Part shown: positions 1 through 12,090 of the stretch, piece after piece
Position numbering within the stretch: position 1 is the stretch's first letter
How the letters are laid out: each line of letters begins with the position of its first letter
From: Nemertoderma westbladi
Taxonomy: Eukaryota > Xenacoelomorpha > Nemertodermatida > Nemertodermatidae
Assembly (NCBI GenBank): GCA_032718475.1
Contig: JAUCBJ010005654.1
Coordinates: 1 to 57,640 of the forward strand
Direction of reading: 5' to 3'
Length of the DNA: 57,640 bases
Made by a program: the position numbers and the translations under genes
Notes under the pieces: model-generated
What the model was told of the DNA's origin: nothing
What the model saw: only the letters and a program-made list of their open reading frames with translations
The model's database searches: none

Positions 1-541
1 CCTCCTTCCTATGTCAACCAGAATTTTTATTTTCGCTTTAATTCTTTAGCTATAAGCATTAAGTTCGGTATAAACAAAATGTTCTATAATGTGGTGTATT
101 AAATAGAATAATACAACCTCATGACGGTGCATAACCATGTAACTTTTGAACGCTCATATCATGACGAAATTCAGATTGTTTTACATATTTGGAATCCTTG
201 CACAACCAGCTTTCTAACAGTATCATAAATCACTATAAGGTTGAAGAACTGCGATGTAACAATGTCGTCGGAGACACTTTATTTAAACGCTTGTTGCTAA
301 AGAATGAAAGCGAAAATAGTCTAGCTCACCCAGTAGGAGGGAAGTGAAACTATCTCTGTTTCAAATTTCAAGCAATCTCATTAACATTATTATGCAATAA
401 AAAACAAATGTGTTGTATATTTGCCGATAAATTTTCAACTTGACAGCTTTAATTGTAGAACAATTACCGGAGGCTGAATAATAACGACATTATATTCCAG
501 GACATAGTGGGGATGGAAGTATTACTATAATCGAACCTAGG

Positions 542-569
542 AACATGACCTACTATAGTAGGTCATGTT
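542..569. repeat. 28-nt perfect palindrome
   Basis: Perfect inverted symmetry centred between 555 and 556, with core ACCTACTATAGTAGGT flanked by AACATG and CATGTT. It recurs at 4079-4106 because of the tandem duplication. The sequence just to its right (about 573-640) is, on the minus strand, a diverged copy of the dispersed repeat at 33177-33479. Confidence 0.9.
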
Positions 570-2289
570 AGGAAGATGTGTACCAAGTTTGGTTAAATTT
601 AATCAAAGATTAAAGGAGTTATTACGCTAAATATATTTTCATTAAATATAATATTTTCAACGTCTGTAAATTGATAAACTTGCCGCCATGCGAAATATGT
701 GATATAAAATGTGAATTATGTGATTATTTGGCTGTTAGATTCCATGTCCATGGCACATTACGTGTTGCAGACAGAGACTTTCCTGAAATGACGAAAATGC
801 CAGTACGTACAGTCGGTACAGGATGCTAACTGCTGTATACCTGATATCCTTTCATCAGTGAGTCTAACGGTCTAACAAGTCTAACGGTAATGGTTTGTTA
901 AGAGCAAAGGAAGGTAAAAAGGCCATTATCTGGAATAAAATTGTATGTACATGAAAAACTGTTAAGAGTATCTGGAGTGCCCCGTTATCAAACCCCACGG
1001 CCTCCACACTGTCTCGATAGAATCTGAACTTAAATTATTGAATTACTTAAATTTATTATAAAAATTAGTCTCAAATTATGTAACTGTACTTGCTATGCAT
1101 ACTATTTTATTTTGCAGACAAAAAAAGGCGCCTCAATTTATTGTTATTATATTTTATTTATGGGAGCAATATTATGCAGTTTTATATATAATTCGATTTC
1201 ATAAAAACACAAGTTTTTTCCCTTTGAGCCACTGATGTTTAAATAACTCGCTTGGCAACTTCTACATCAATAACTTATTATATTTGTTGAATAATTATTA
1301 TCTACGTTCTTCCAGAGCGATGGACAGTCAAGAAGGAGAAGTGGATCCGACATTCCTAACCTTGAATTGGCGAAGCTATGATGGCTACGCCAGCAACTTC
1401 CCAGTGGAGAATATCAGTCTGCTAAGAGTCGCTGTCGATCCCATACTGTCACTGGACCAGATAATGTGGGCGGTTTGCAAGAAACCCCTGTAGAAGTCAG
1501 GGTAACTAACAATGGGAAATATAAAAAACAACAATACATAACGTTCAGAATATTATCCAATCCAAACATCGTGTGTCTTAAATAAAAGTTGCCCAAAACC
1601 TTTACAGATATATGAATGTCAACCAGTCTGTCAAATTACTGTATGTTTAACAAACATGACTTTAGATAGAGCGATTGTGATGATATTAATTAATAATAAA
1701 ATGTGATACTCTGTCAAATGGTGTATGATTCATGGCCACCTATAATTAGGCAATACTGTATAACATATACATACAGCAGGACTTTATAGTTTATCCTTAA
1801 TTCTCGCTTTTTGTTTACTAACCTTTTTGCTAACATAGGTCGGAAACCATGTTTTGTGGCCAAAATGCATTAATTCGGAAAGTGTTCATGTTATAAGAAC
1901 AATTTTTGTCCAATACGGGTTTTCAAGTATTGTGAATCGATTAGGAAGGGTTTCGAGTTATCAATGTTTTGCGTTGTGCCATTTCTTGGAACGTGCCAAA
2001 ATTAGCATATTTGGGAAATATGATAAACAATGCCAGAATGCCGCAGCTTTTTGTTCTCATGAGTTTCCCAGAGTGCTGATTCGATTGCAAATCCCGCTGT
2101 TCCATAATTGAGCCACTTTAGCATGTGGCACATGTATGCAGCACATGGCATAAAATATCAAAATTTATCCTGCTTGACAGAAATTGACAATTTTCAGTAC
2201 TTTTGGGTTTTCAAGGATACTGATACGATTGAAAATAGTTTAAAATTCTGCTATACTGTTTATACGGTATACTATACTACAGTACAGTA

Positions 2290-2495
2290 AATCTTTCCAC
2301 TCTGTTTCCCAAATTGCCTTGGTTCCCATTTATCGACCAGTTAAGGATGAAATCCAGGGTTGGGCTAGGCTGCTGCATTTAAAGCACTGTGCCCATACAG
2401 TACTGCCCCATCTAGGGATCGAACCAGGGCCTACTGAGTGGAAGCCCAGGAATGTCACCACCAGACCAAGCTGTTTACCAATCGACAAACCAGTA
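2290..2495 (-). mobile_element. tRNA-derived SINE (minus strand), copy 1
   Basis: Read on the minus strand, about 2485-2415 looks like a tRNA: an A-box-like word GGTCTGGTGGTG is followed some 40 nt later by a good B box, GGTTCGATCCC. The head resembles tRNA-Glu or tRNA-Gly but the stems are imperfect. The downstream body (to about 2290) contains TCATCC, then GGTCGATAAATGGGAACC, which matches the body of the SINE at 40229-40466. No poly-A tail or target duplication was identified, so the ends are approximate. Confidence 0.55.
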
Positions 2496-4078
2496 TTATA
2501 ATATCCGTATAATCCAGATATTTCGAGGTCATATATCATATACTCCAAACATGAATTTATTCAAGATTGTGAAATATTATGAGATTATAGTAGCTAGTAA
2601 TCGATTGTACTAAAAAAAACTAAATATTTAAAGCTTGTTGCCCTGCTACGCAAGGTGCAACTGTGATAGAAGTAGCTACTGTAAACTTGTTAATCTTCAC
2701 GTTAGAGTCAGGGGGGGGGGGGGGGGGCTGAACGCAAAACCCGTCTTGGCGAATTAATATCCTGCCTCAATGTTAAATTCTCAATTTAGGGAAAGGAGCA
2801 GGTTACAGTGGCACGTTATTTTAACCAAAACAATAAACTAAACATTATATAACAGGTTACAGTTTTATTTTTGAGAGTAATCAGCTGTTATTTGCGTCGA
2901 ATTTCTCCTGGAGAGGGATCAATTTTTATTGCGTCCAGTTTCCCCCCCGATCTGTCACGTTTGTGTGCTGATTTTGGAGAGAATAAGCCTACCGTAACGG
3001 ATTTCAATTTCACTCCATAATGATTTCCTTAATGTCATTTTCTTTTCAATCTAGGTAGATTTGCCCAATAATCAAGTAGTACAAAGATTTCGTAAAGAAT
3101 GCGAGATGAAAATCATTAAACAAAAGAAATTGAGATGCATTACTGTATGCCAAAATAAAGAATTTTCAAAAATTATTGTTGCTTTATCCCTTTTAACCAA
3201 AACAATAAACGATAGTCAATAGCACAGTTTAAAGTTTAATTATTCTTTGCATATGGATTCGATATTCGAAGTATGGCGCCTTTTTTAATAGGAGATCAAT
3301 GTGTGAATTGTTGTATCGATATGTAAAAAAAAGGTATTGTGTTCTAAAGGTGTTGATATTTTCCTCTAAGGACATTACTTACAGTAACTTTACTTTTAAT
3401 TACAACACTATTATAGAGACGTCAACATGGTTGGGTACCTACTCACGACATAGTCATCACATTTCCCCCAGTAGGTGCTGAGTGGACCCTAATTGGTAAA
3501 CCCAACATATGAACCTACTGAACAGTAGATTCCTCTCCCTCCTTCCTATGTCAACCAGAATTTTTATTTTCGCTTTAATTCTTTAGCTATAAGCATTAAG
3601 TTCGGTATAAACAAAATGTTCTATAATGTGGTGTATTAAATAGAATAATACAACCTCATGACGGTGCATAACCATGTAACTTTTGAACGCTCATATCATG
3701 ACGAAATTCAGATTGTTTTACATATTTGGAATCCTTGCACAACCAGCTTTCTAACAGTATCATAAATCACTATAAGGTTGAAGAACTGCGATGTAACAAT
3801 GTCGTCGGAGACACTTTATTTAAACGCTTGTTGCTAAAGAATGAAAGCGAAAATAGTCTAGCTCACCCAGTAGGAGGGAAGTGAAACTATCTCTGTTTCA
3901 AATTTCAAGCAATCTCATTAACATTATTATGCAATAAAAAACAAATGTGTTGTATATTTGCCGATAAATTTTCAACTTGACAGCTTTAATTGTAGAACAA
4001 TTACCGGAGGCTGAATAATAACGACATTATATTCCAGGACATAGTGGGGATGGAAGTATTACTATAATCGAACCTAGG

Positions 4079-4106
4079 AACATGACCTACTATAGTAGGT
4101 CATGTT
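4079..4106. repeat. 28-nt perfect palindrome, second copy
   Basis: Duplicate of the palindrome at 542-569, carried by the second tandem copy and unchanged. Confidence 0.9.
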
Positions 4107-5826
4107 AGGAAGATGTGTACCAAGTTTGGTTAAATTTAATCAAAGATTAAAGGAGTTATTACGCTAAATATATTTTCATTAAATATAATATTTTCAACGT
4201 CTGTAAATTGATAAACTTGCCGCCATGCGAAATATGTGATATAAAATGTGAATTATGTGATTATTTGGCTGTTAGATTCCATGTCCATGGCACATTACGT
4301 GTTGCAGACAGAGACTTTCCTGAAATGACGAAAATGCCAGTACGTACAGTCGGTACAGGATGCTAACTGCTGTATACCTGATATCCTTTCATCAGTGAGT
4401 CTAACGGTCTAACAAGTCTAACGGTAATGGTTTGTTAAGAGCAAAGGAAGGTAAAAAGGCCATTATCTGGAATAAAATTGTATGTACATGAAAAACTGTT
4501 AAGAGTATCTGGAGTGCCCCGTTATCAAACCCCACGGCCTCCACACTGTCTCGATAGAATCTGAACTTAAATTATTGAATTACTTAAATTTATTATAAAA
4601 ATTAGTCTCAAATTATGTAACTGTACTTGCTATGCATACTATTTTATTTTGCAGACAAAAAAAGGCGCCTCAATTTATTGTTATTATATTTTATTTATGG
4701 GAGCAATATTATGCAGTTTTATATATAATTCGATTTCATAAAAACACAAGTTTTTTCCCTTTGAGCCACTGATGTTTAAATAACTCGCTTGGCAACTTCT
4801 ACATCAATAACTTATTATATTTGTTGAATAATTATTATCTACGTTCTTCCAGAGCGATGGACAGTCAAGAAGGAGAAGTGGATCCGACATTCCTAACCTT
4901 GAATTGGCGAAGCTATGATGGCTACGCCAGCAACTTCCCAGTGGAGAATATCAGTCTGCTAAGAGTCGCTGTCGATCCCATACTGTCACTGGACCAGATA
5001 ATGTGGGCGGTTTGCAAGAAACCCCTGTAGAAGTCAGGGTAACTAACAATGGGAAATATAAAAAACAACAATACATAACGTTCAGAATATTATCCAATCC
5101 AAACATCGTGTGTCTTAAATAAAAGTTGCCCAAAACCTTTACAGATATATGAATGTCAACCAGTCTGTCAAATTACTGTATGTTTAACAAACATGACTTT
5201 AGATAGAGCGATTGTGATGATATTAATTAATAATAAAATGTGATACTCTGTCAAATGGTGTATGATTCATGGCCACCTATAATTAGGCAATACTGTATAA
5301 CATATACATACAGCAGGACTTTATAGTTTATCCTTAATTCTCGCTTTTTGTTTACTAACCTTTTTGCTAACATAGGTCGGAAACCATGTTTTGTGGCCAA
5401 AATGCATTAATTCGGAAAGTGTTCATGTTATAAGAACAATTTTTGTCCAATACGGGTTTTCAAGTATTGTGAATCGATTAGGAAGGGTTTCGAGTTATCA
5501 ATGTTTTGCGTTGTGCCATTTCTTGGAACGTGCCAAAATTAGCATATTTGGGAAATATGATAAACAATGCCAGAATGCCGCAGCTTTTTGTTCTCATGAG
5601 TTTCCCAGAGTGCTGATTCGATTGCAAATCCCGCTGTTCCATAATTGAGCCACTTTAGCATGTGGCACATGTATGCAGCACATGGCATAAAATATCAAAA
5701 TTTATCCTGCTTGACAGAAATTGACAATTTTCAGTACTTTTGGGTTTTCAAGGATACTGATACGATTGAAAATAGTTTAAAATTCTGCTATACTGTTTAT
5801 ACGGTATACTATACTACAGTACAGTA

Positions 5827-6032
5827 AATCTTTCCACTCTGTTTCCCAAATTGCCTTGGTTCCCATTTATCGACCAGTTAAGGATGAAATCCAGGGTTGG
5901 GCTAGGCTGCTGCATTTAAAGCACTGTGCCCATACAGTACTGCCCCATCTAGGGATCGAACCAGGGCCTACTGAGTGGAAGCCCAGGAATGTCACCACCA
6001 GACCAAGCTGTTTACCAATCGACAAACCAGTA
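5827..6032 (-). mobile_element. tRNA-derived SINE (minus strand), copy 2
   Basis: Identical to the SINE-like sequence at 2290-2495 as part of the tandem duplication. It is not an independent insertion. Confidence 0.55.
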
Positions 6033-7107
6033 TTATAATATCCGTATAATCCAGATATTTCGAGGTCATATATCATATACTCCAAACATGAATTTATTCA
6101 AGATTGTGAAATATTATGAGATTATAGTAGCTAGTAATCGATTGTACTAAAAAAAACTAAATATTTAAAGCTTGTTGCCCTGCTACGCAAGGTGCAACTG
6201 TGATAGAAGTAGCTACTGTAAACTTGTTAATCTTCACGTTAGAGTCAGGGGGGGGGGGGGGGGCTGAACGCAAAACCCGTCTTGGCGAATTAATATCCTG
6301 CCTCAATGTTAAATTCTCAATTTAGGGAAAGGAGCAGGTTACAGTGGCACGTTATTTTAACCAAAACAATAAACTAAACATTATATAACAGGTTACAGTT
6401 TTATTTTTGAGAGTAATCAGCTGTTATTTGCGTCGAATTTCTCCTGGAGAGGGATCAATTTTTATTGCGTCCAGTTTCCCCCCCGATCTGTCACGTTTGT
6501 GTGCTGATTTTGGAGAGAATAAGCCTACCGTAACGGATTTCAATTTCACTCCATAATGATTTCCTTAATGTCATTTTCTTTTCAATCTAGGTAGATTTGC
6601 CCAATAATCAAGTAGTACAAAGATTTCGTAAAGAATGCGAGATGAAAATCATTAAACAAAAGAAATTGAGATGCATTACTGTATGCCAAAATAAAGAATT
6701 TTCAAAAATTATTGTTGCTTTATCCCTTTTAACCAAAACAATAAACGATAGTCAATAGCACAGTTTAAAGTTTAATTATTCTTTGCATATGGATTCGATA
6801 TTCGAAGTATGGCGCCTTTTTTAATAGGAGATCAATGTGTGAATTGTTGTATCGATATGTAAAAAAAAGGTATTGTGTTCTAAAGGTGTTGATATTTTCC
6901 TCTAAGGACATTACTTACAGTAACTTTACTTTTAATTACAACACTATTATAGAGACGTCAACATGGTTGGGTACCTACTCACGACATAGTCATCACATTT
7001 CCCCCAGTAGGTGCTGAGTGGACCCTAATTGGTAAACCCAACATATACCCAATTGGTAGCTGCGCCAATTGCGTGAATTGGTAGCATAGCCCAACACTAA
7101 CCAGCTA

Positions 7108-7481
7108 CTCTGGAGTCCCGAATAGACGGGGCGACACCCCTAGGTATCAATTTTTGAAAAATAAATCCATCCACAATACTCTTATCCAGTTCCAGACACA
7201 CCGACTATTAATTTTTTATAAAAAATTTAGTACATTTTTTATTATGAGTAAATAAATGTTTGTTCTTATAATAATTGAGAGCTGAAAGTGAAAGAAAACA
7301 AAAACCGTGTACCGAGTATACCACCGGTAGCCGTAGGTACTACAACTGTACCTGTACGCCTATACTGTATGTTAAGTAGTTTTTTTTTCAAAATTTTACA
7401 CCCACCACGTTTATTCCAGCCACCCCGACTATTAGCATAATGCAATTTTTCCTCCCACCCCGTCTATTCGGGACTCCAGAG
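7108..7481. mobile_element. MITE with TA flanks and long terminal inverted repeats
   Basis: The ends are perfect inverted repeats of 29 bp if flanking symmetry is included: 7103-7131 against 7458-7486. The element starts CTCTGGAGTCCCGAATAG and ends with its reverse complement. TA dinucleotides lie directly outside each end (7106-7107 and 7482-7483), as expected for a Tc1/mariner-type target duplication. The 374-bp interior is AT-rich with no ORF, so this is a non-autonomous element. Superfamily assignment rests only on the TA flanks. Confidence 0.8.
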
Positions 7482-7486
7482 TAGCT

Positions 7487-8155
7487 ACAGTAGTTTCAAA
7501 CTTAATGCTAAAATTTTAGCCCGGTGAAAAGGGCGACACATTGGAAAAAATTTAAAAAAGTAAAAGTGCTACAAAACAAATTAAAAAAATGAAACCTACG
7601 TCTTGAAGCATACTACGCTAATCAGAGTATATATGTATATAGCGAAGGGTTGTAACAACCCTTCGTAGCAAAGAAATAAAAAAATAATTTCAATTGATAT
7701 TTCACAAAAATATAGGTGAGATTGTTAAGATTATACGTAAACAAACAATGCATTGTTTAGGTTTTCAATGTTGTTTAGAATATAAATTGACTCTCAATCC
7801 GTTACCGTTAAAGGGAAAACCGCATCAGGTGACATGTTTTTAATTGCGTTCAATTAGTAAATTTAAAAAATGAAATACTTTTATATTTATATTTAATAAA
7901 GTAGATATCGGTAGTAATATAACATTTTTGAATTTAAATAAAATATGAAATGATTACATTAAAAGGAATTATTTATTAATATTGGCATTAAAAGGAATAC
8001 CGTAATAATAATAAAAAATATATATTGGAATTTTGTATCGTATTTCGGATATGGTATTGTATGGAATCAATATGTTTCCCTTTTTATAATTAAAACAGTC
8101 TATAACAATTTGTTATGGGATGATGTTCAGACAAAATAGTTCCAAGTTGCCTGAG
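7487..8155. other. AT-rich non-coding sequence
   Basis: Apart from the hairpin at 7643-7665 I see no ORF, RNA gene or tandem repeat here. The right part contains repeated words such as GTATCGTATT, which reappear in 8940-9010 on the other side of the LINE fragment. Confidence 0.5.
7643..7665. repeat. Short hairpin (11-bp arms, 1-nt loop)
   Basis: CGAAGGGTTGT and ACAACCCTTCG surround a single A. It could be a cruciform or the centre of a decayed foldback element. Nothing else in 7487-8155 is recognisable: it is AT-rich and non-coding. Confidence 0.7.
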
Positions 8156-8747
8156 TACTACTACTAGGATCGGCATGCTGCATTGCAGCTGCATTTTCAA
8201 TAATGCTGTGTCGGCTTGTCGACAAAATTGCACCGCCACAACTCCCTATCACCCATGACATTTGCTAGATCATCCGCATCTTCAAGGCCAGTGTCCTTTA
8301 AGATGCGTCTCAAGAAAGTCATGGGCTGTCCACCACGCTTATTCACTCAATGAGGCTGCCAAAGCACTAGATTATGCACAGGCTGGTCCTCACGGCGAAA
8401 GTAATGTCCTGCAAAGCGGAGGCGGCTTTGTTCTAGTGGCAAACTTGGGGTAACCAATGAGACACCTCCAATGTTATATAGTGTCTGGTTGGAGATGTGT
8501 GCATTGTACTTGACAGTGAACCCGGCGAAGCATTCTTGTGAATGTGACATCCAGAGATTTGGTGTCCTCAGCAGTTAGAGCCCAGCATGGACTCCCATAG
8601 AGGAGTACTGGAACTACTGCTGCTCTAAATAATCGGACCTTAATTTTCCGATTAATTCTCGGTGACTTCCGAATCCTGGAAAGCCTATTCAAGGCTGCCC
8701 AGTGCCCATGCCTTTCCCTTACGTATTCGAAGGTCCTCACCTGACTT
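8156..8747 (-). pseudogene. LINE 3' fragment (C-terminal reverse transcriptase region), minus strand
   Basis: The minus-strand frame at 8474-8740 encodes the region after the reverse transcriptase core of a non-LTR retrotransposon, with motifs LNRLSRIRKSPRINRK, VPVLLYGSPCWALT and FTRMLRRVH. The continuation to 8347 needs a frame change, so it is broken. Nearly the same sequence occurs in the opposite orientation at 44150-44730. Both copies end at the same 3' word (ATCCTAGTAGT on the coding strand), which marks the true LINE 3' end. The 5' truncation at about 8747 is typical of incomplete target-primed reverse transcription. Confidence 0.85.
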
Positions 8748-9877
8748 TGCCGGAGTGGACAGTTGATGTAGGTTTTCTATTGTTAGAATTAAAAACAATT
8801 GAATTAATTTGTTAATTTGTTTCAATGTTAAAAAAAAATTTTTTATTAGAAATTGAAATATGCTAACTAAATAATTTTCTAAACTGATATTTCTGATTCA
8901 GTGGAGTAAAAGCTATATAATTATTGAGCATAAAACACTATACGAAAAAATACGTAACATTTTCGTATCGTATCATATTTTTCCAAGATCACATTCGTAT
9001 TCTATCGCATCCTGTCCCTGCTTTAAATAAATAAAAATGAAACTTTAAGAATACAGCATTGTCCCTCCATTAAGTCCATCATGAAATCCACCAACAAGAG
9101 TTAACAGATGTTAAAATGATAAATATAAATTTTAACTTAAATGGATTGTTTACATTTGCCTGTTCTGTTATACAAGTAAAGTTCAGTTGGAGTAGAAGTA
9201 ATCAGTTGCTATTGGCATCGATTTTCTCTAGAGCGGGTTAAATTTCTATTGCGTCAATAGCCCCCCTTCCCCCTGTTCTACTACGCCAATGTACCACGAC
9301 CAGACCACGCCAATAATAGACCCCCCCCCCCCCCCCATCGCAATACTGCCACCCAATAAGCCACAACCAACAGGCCTTTGTTAGTTATTAACTTATTACT
9401 TAATATATTTAAGTTAAAAATGTATAATGTTAACCGGCCAGACAGTTGGAAATCTAGAGACGGAAAATATTATAGGCCTACATTTACAGGTAAAACCCGT
9501 GAATTGTGTAAATGATAGTCTGAAATAACATATATATTTTTATAAATAGAACATATTTATTTCAGGCCTTCCATTGCCAGTTTGTGGCCACCCCTATCGG
9601 TCCACCGGTAGCTGCAACATTAAATTTCATTCATGTGAATAGTATTTAAAAATCAATATCACGACGGATCCAGACAAATGCAATTCTGCAATTTCCCCAC
9701 AAGGTTCAGAACACAGACTATCGATTAAAGAAAATTGAATGACAAAATGATGTAGCTAAACATATTTTCAAAATTATAATAGACACCTATATATTATGCC
9801 TAAAATACCGCAATAATTGGCACCCCGAATACATCTAGTCTGTCCAACACTTCAATATCCTCACACAGTACCGAGAT
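8748..9877. other. Non-coding stretch with dispersed repeat and poly-C tract
   Basis: AT-rich sequence without an ORF of interest. Around 9185-9270 it is similar to 2875-2950 (shared words such as GTAATCAG, TTGCGTC and a following C-rich tract), so both belong to one dispersed repeat family. A run of 16 C lies at 9321-9336. On the minus strand AAATAAAT near 9557 could provide a distant poly(A) signal for the gene at 9878-10264. Confidence 0.5.
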
Positions 9878-10654
<777 letters not shown>

Positions 10655-10660
10655 CAGGTG
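10655..10660. repeat. Target site duplication CAGGTG, left
   Basis: Identical to 30718-30723 and placed immediately outside the inverted termini of the large DNA transposon. Confidence 0.8.
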
Positions 10661-11150
10661 TATGGCATACATTTGGTGTTTTTATTCGTTAATATTTATT
10701 TTCACCTCAAAAAAGCAATTTTTTACACATAATAAATGATTTTTTACATGTAATAAATGATTTTTTACGTGTAAAAAAATATTTTTTTACGTGTAAATAA
10801 ACGATTTTTTTATGTGTAATAAATTGTTTTTTTACGCGTAATAAATTATTTTTTTACGCGTAATAAATTATTTATTTACGCGTAATAAATGATTTTTTTA
10901 CGCGTAATAAATTATTTTTTTACGCGTAATAAATGATTTTTTACACGTAATAAATGCTTTCTTTACGCGTAATAAATGATTTTTTTACGCGTAATAAATG
11001 ATTTTTTTACGCGTAATAAATGTTTTTTTTACGCGTAATACATGATTTTTTTACGTGTAATAAATGATTTTTTTACGCGTAATAAATGATTTTTTACGCG
11101 TAATAAATTATTTTTTCACGCGTAATAAATGATTTTTTTACGCGTAGACC
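10661..11150 (+). repeat. Left terminal inverted repeat with ACGCGT subterminal array
   Basis: About 80 bp of terminal sequence is followed by roughly 20 units of TTTTTTACGCGTAATAAATGA with variants. About 14 units keep a perfect ACGCGT; the outermost ones carry ACATGT, ACGTGT or ACACAT. Arrays of short repeats inside transposon ends usually bind the transposase. ACGCGT is also the MluI cell-cycle box of yeast, which is probably coincidental here. Confidence 0.9.
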
Positions 11151-11194
11151 TATTTGCGTTACATGTTACATATTTAAATCAAATCAATTTATAG

Positions 11195-11535
11195 CACTTC
11201 AGGAGTTCGCTGATGCATGGAATAGACACGGTCTCAGAACGGAAAGGTACTGGTCGCCACAAAAAATGTTTGTTAATAGTATTCTATCATTAACTGGTGC
11301 ACAAATTGATGAAGATATTGTAAATATTGACAGCTATGGTATCGATTGGGAAGGGCCCTATGCCGAGGATAATGAGAGTGTCGTCGAGGTCAATGACTTA
11401 GCTTGTCCATTAAGTGCAGTTCACGAGCAAGAATTATTGAACAAAGTAACTGAATATTGGCAAAGTGCGAACAATGATTACGGTATTAAATGTTTTCTGT
11501 ATTGTAAATACTTTGTGACCAGTCACACGTCTTAG
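11195..11535 (+). pseudogene. Integrase-like (rve/DDE) transposase, C-terminal remnant
   Basis: An open frame starts behind an AG at 11193-11194 and reads through the words FADAWNRHGLRTE and YWSPQKMFVNSIL, then DWEGPYAEDNESV, then WQSANNDYG. This order (F..WN.H.LRTE, SP..., DWEGP, NNYGI) is how I remember the C-terminus of the integrase-core proteins found near invertebrate and fish transposons. The catalytic core upstream is absent: only the terminal array lies to the left, so the N-terminal two thirds have been deleted. A GT at 11483 may be a splice donor. The frame otherwise runs to a stop at 11535. The copy cannot encode a working transposase. Confidence 0.6.
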
Positions 11536-11839
11536 TACTTGGTCAAACGTACAGTAGTTATTTACTCTTAACTACTGTATTTACTAATTTGTCTGTTATG
11601 TCGGTTGTTTCTATAAAATGTAGTTGATATCGCTGATAATACTAATTGTTTATTTAAAATTAATGAAATATTTGGTTTTCAAATGAAATACATTTTCAAA
11701 AGTACTTAGGGGGGAGTGGGGTACTGGGTTCCATATCTTGTGTTGAAATTTCAAATGTTTGTTTTTCAATTTTGTTTTTCATTTATTTTATTAAGAATTT
11801 ATTTATTAATACACTTTATCTCTTCTCTACCTTTCACAG

Positions 11840-12055
11840 CAGTATGCATTTAATATGTTGACATCGAACTCAGTACCACCCCCCCCCCCCCCCCCCCCAC
11901 TCCACACCTTAAATGAGAATGAACTAGAACAAGCATTAGTTTATGGTTTACACAAATTAGTTTATGGTTTACACAAATTAGTTTATCTTTATGGTTTACA
12001 CAAATTAGTTTATGGTTTACACAAATTAGTTTATGGTTTACACAAATTAGTTTAA
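11840..12055 (+). pseudogene. Possible last exon of the transposase remnant
   Basis: After a pyrimidine-rich tract and AG at 11838-11839, an open frame encodes QYAFNMLTSNS, then a proline run from the C homopolymer (about 11877-11898), then LNENELEQAL and repeats of LVYGLHK from a 21-bp minisatellite, ending at a stop at 12055. I infer that it belongs with 11195-11535, because the family usually continues with a short tail after NNYGI. The visible donor and acceptor phases do not join the frames cleanly, so this copy is broken or the join is different. Confidence 0.35.
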
Positions 12056-12089
12056 GGTTTACACAAATTAGTTTATGGTTTACACAAAT
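11936..12089 (+). repeat. 21-bp minisatellite (TTAGTTTATGGTTTACACAAA)
   Basis: Seven to eight copies of a 21-bp unit, one with a 6-bp insertion and one with a base change that creates a stop codon. The unit is a multiple of three and encodes LVYGLHK in the frame of the presumed transposase tail. On the other strand it encodes the repeated NHKLICV. Confidence 0.9.
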
Positions 12090-12090
12090 G

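Larger units (their letters stand above)
1..3510. repeat. Tandem segmental duplication, copy 1 (left part outside window)
   Basis: This segment matches 3538-7046 base for base wherever I compared it, with an offset of 3537 that falls to 3536 after the poly-G tract. That tract has 17 G at 2711-2727 and 16 G in copy 2. Identity stops after the word ACATAT at 3510. The 27 bases at 3511-3537 should match sequence left of the window. I see no convincing gene in it: the short ORFs are repeated identically in copy 2 and have no recognisable domain. It contains a tRNA-derived SINE, a 28-nt palindrome and AT-rich sequence. Confidence 0.95.
3538..7046. repeat. Tandem segmental duplication, copy 2
   Basis: Direct repeat of 1-3510, head to tail, differing visibly only by one G in the homopolymer at 6248-6263. 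Such identity means either a very recent duplication or two haplotypes placed in series by the assembler. The sequence after 7046 (CCAATTGGTAGC and onward) is not in copy 1, so the right edge is sharp. Confidence 0.95.

Noticed and set aside
1284-3481. Short ORFs duplicated at 4821-7017
   Set aside because: Their conservation reflects the tandem DNA duplication, not selection; no motif or codon pattern.
8262-8453. Plus-strand ORF overlapping the LINE fragment
   Set aside because: Shadow of the minus-strand LINE coding region.
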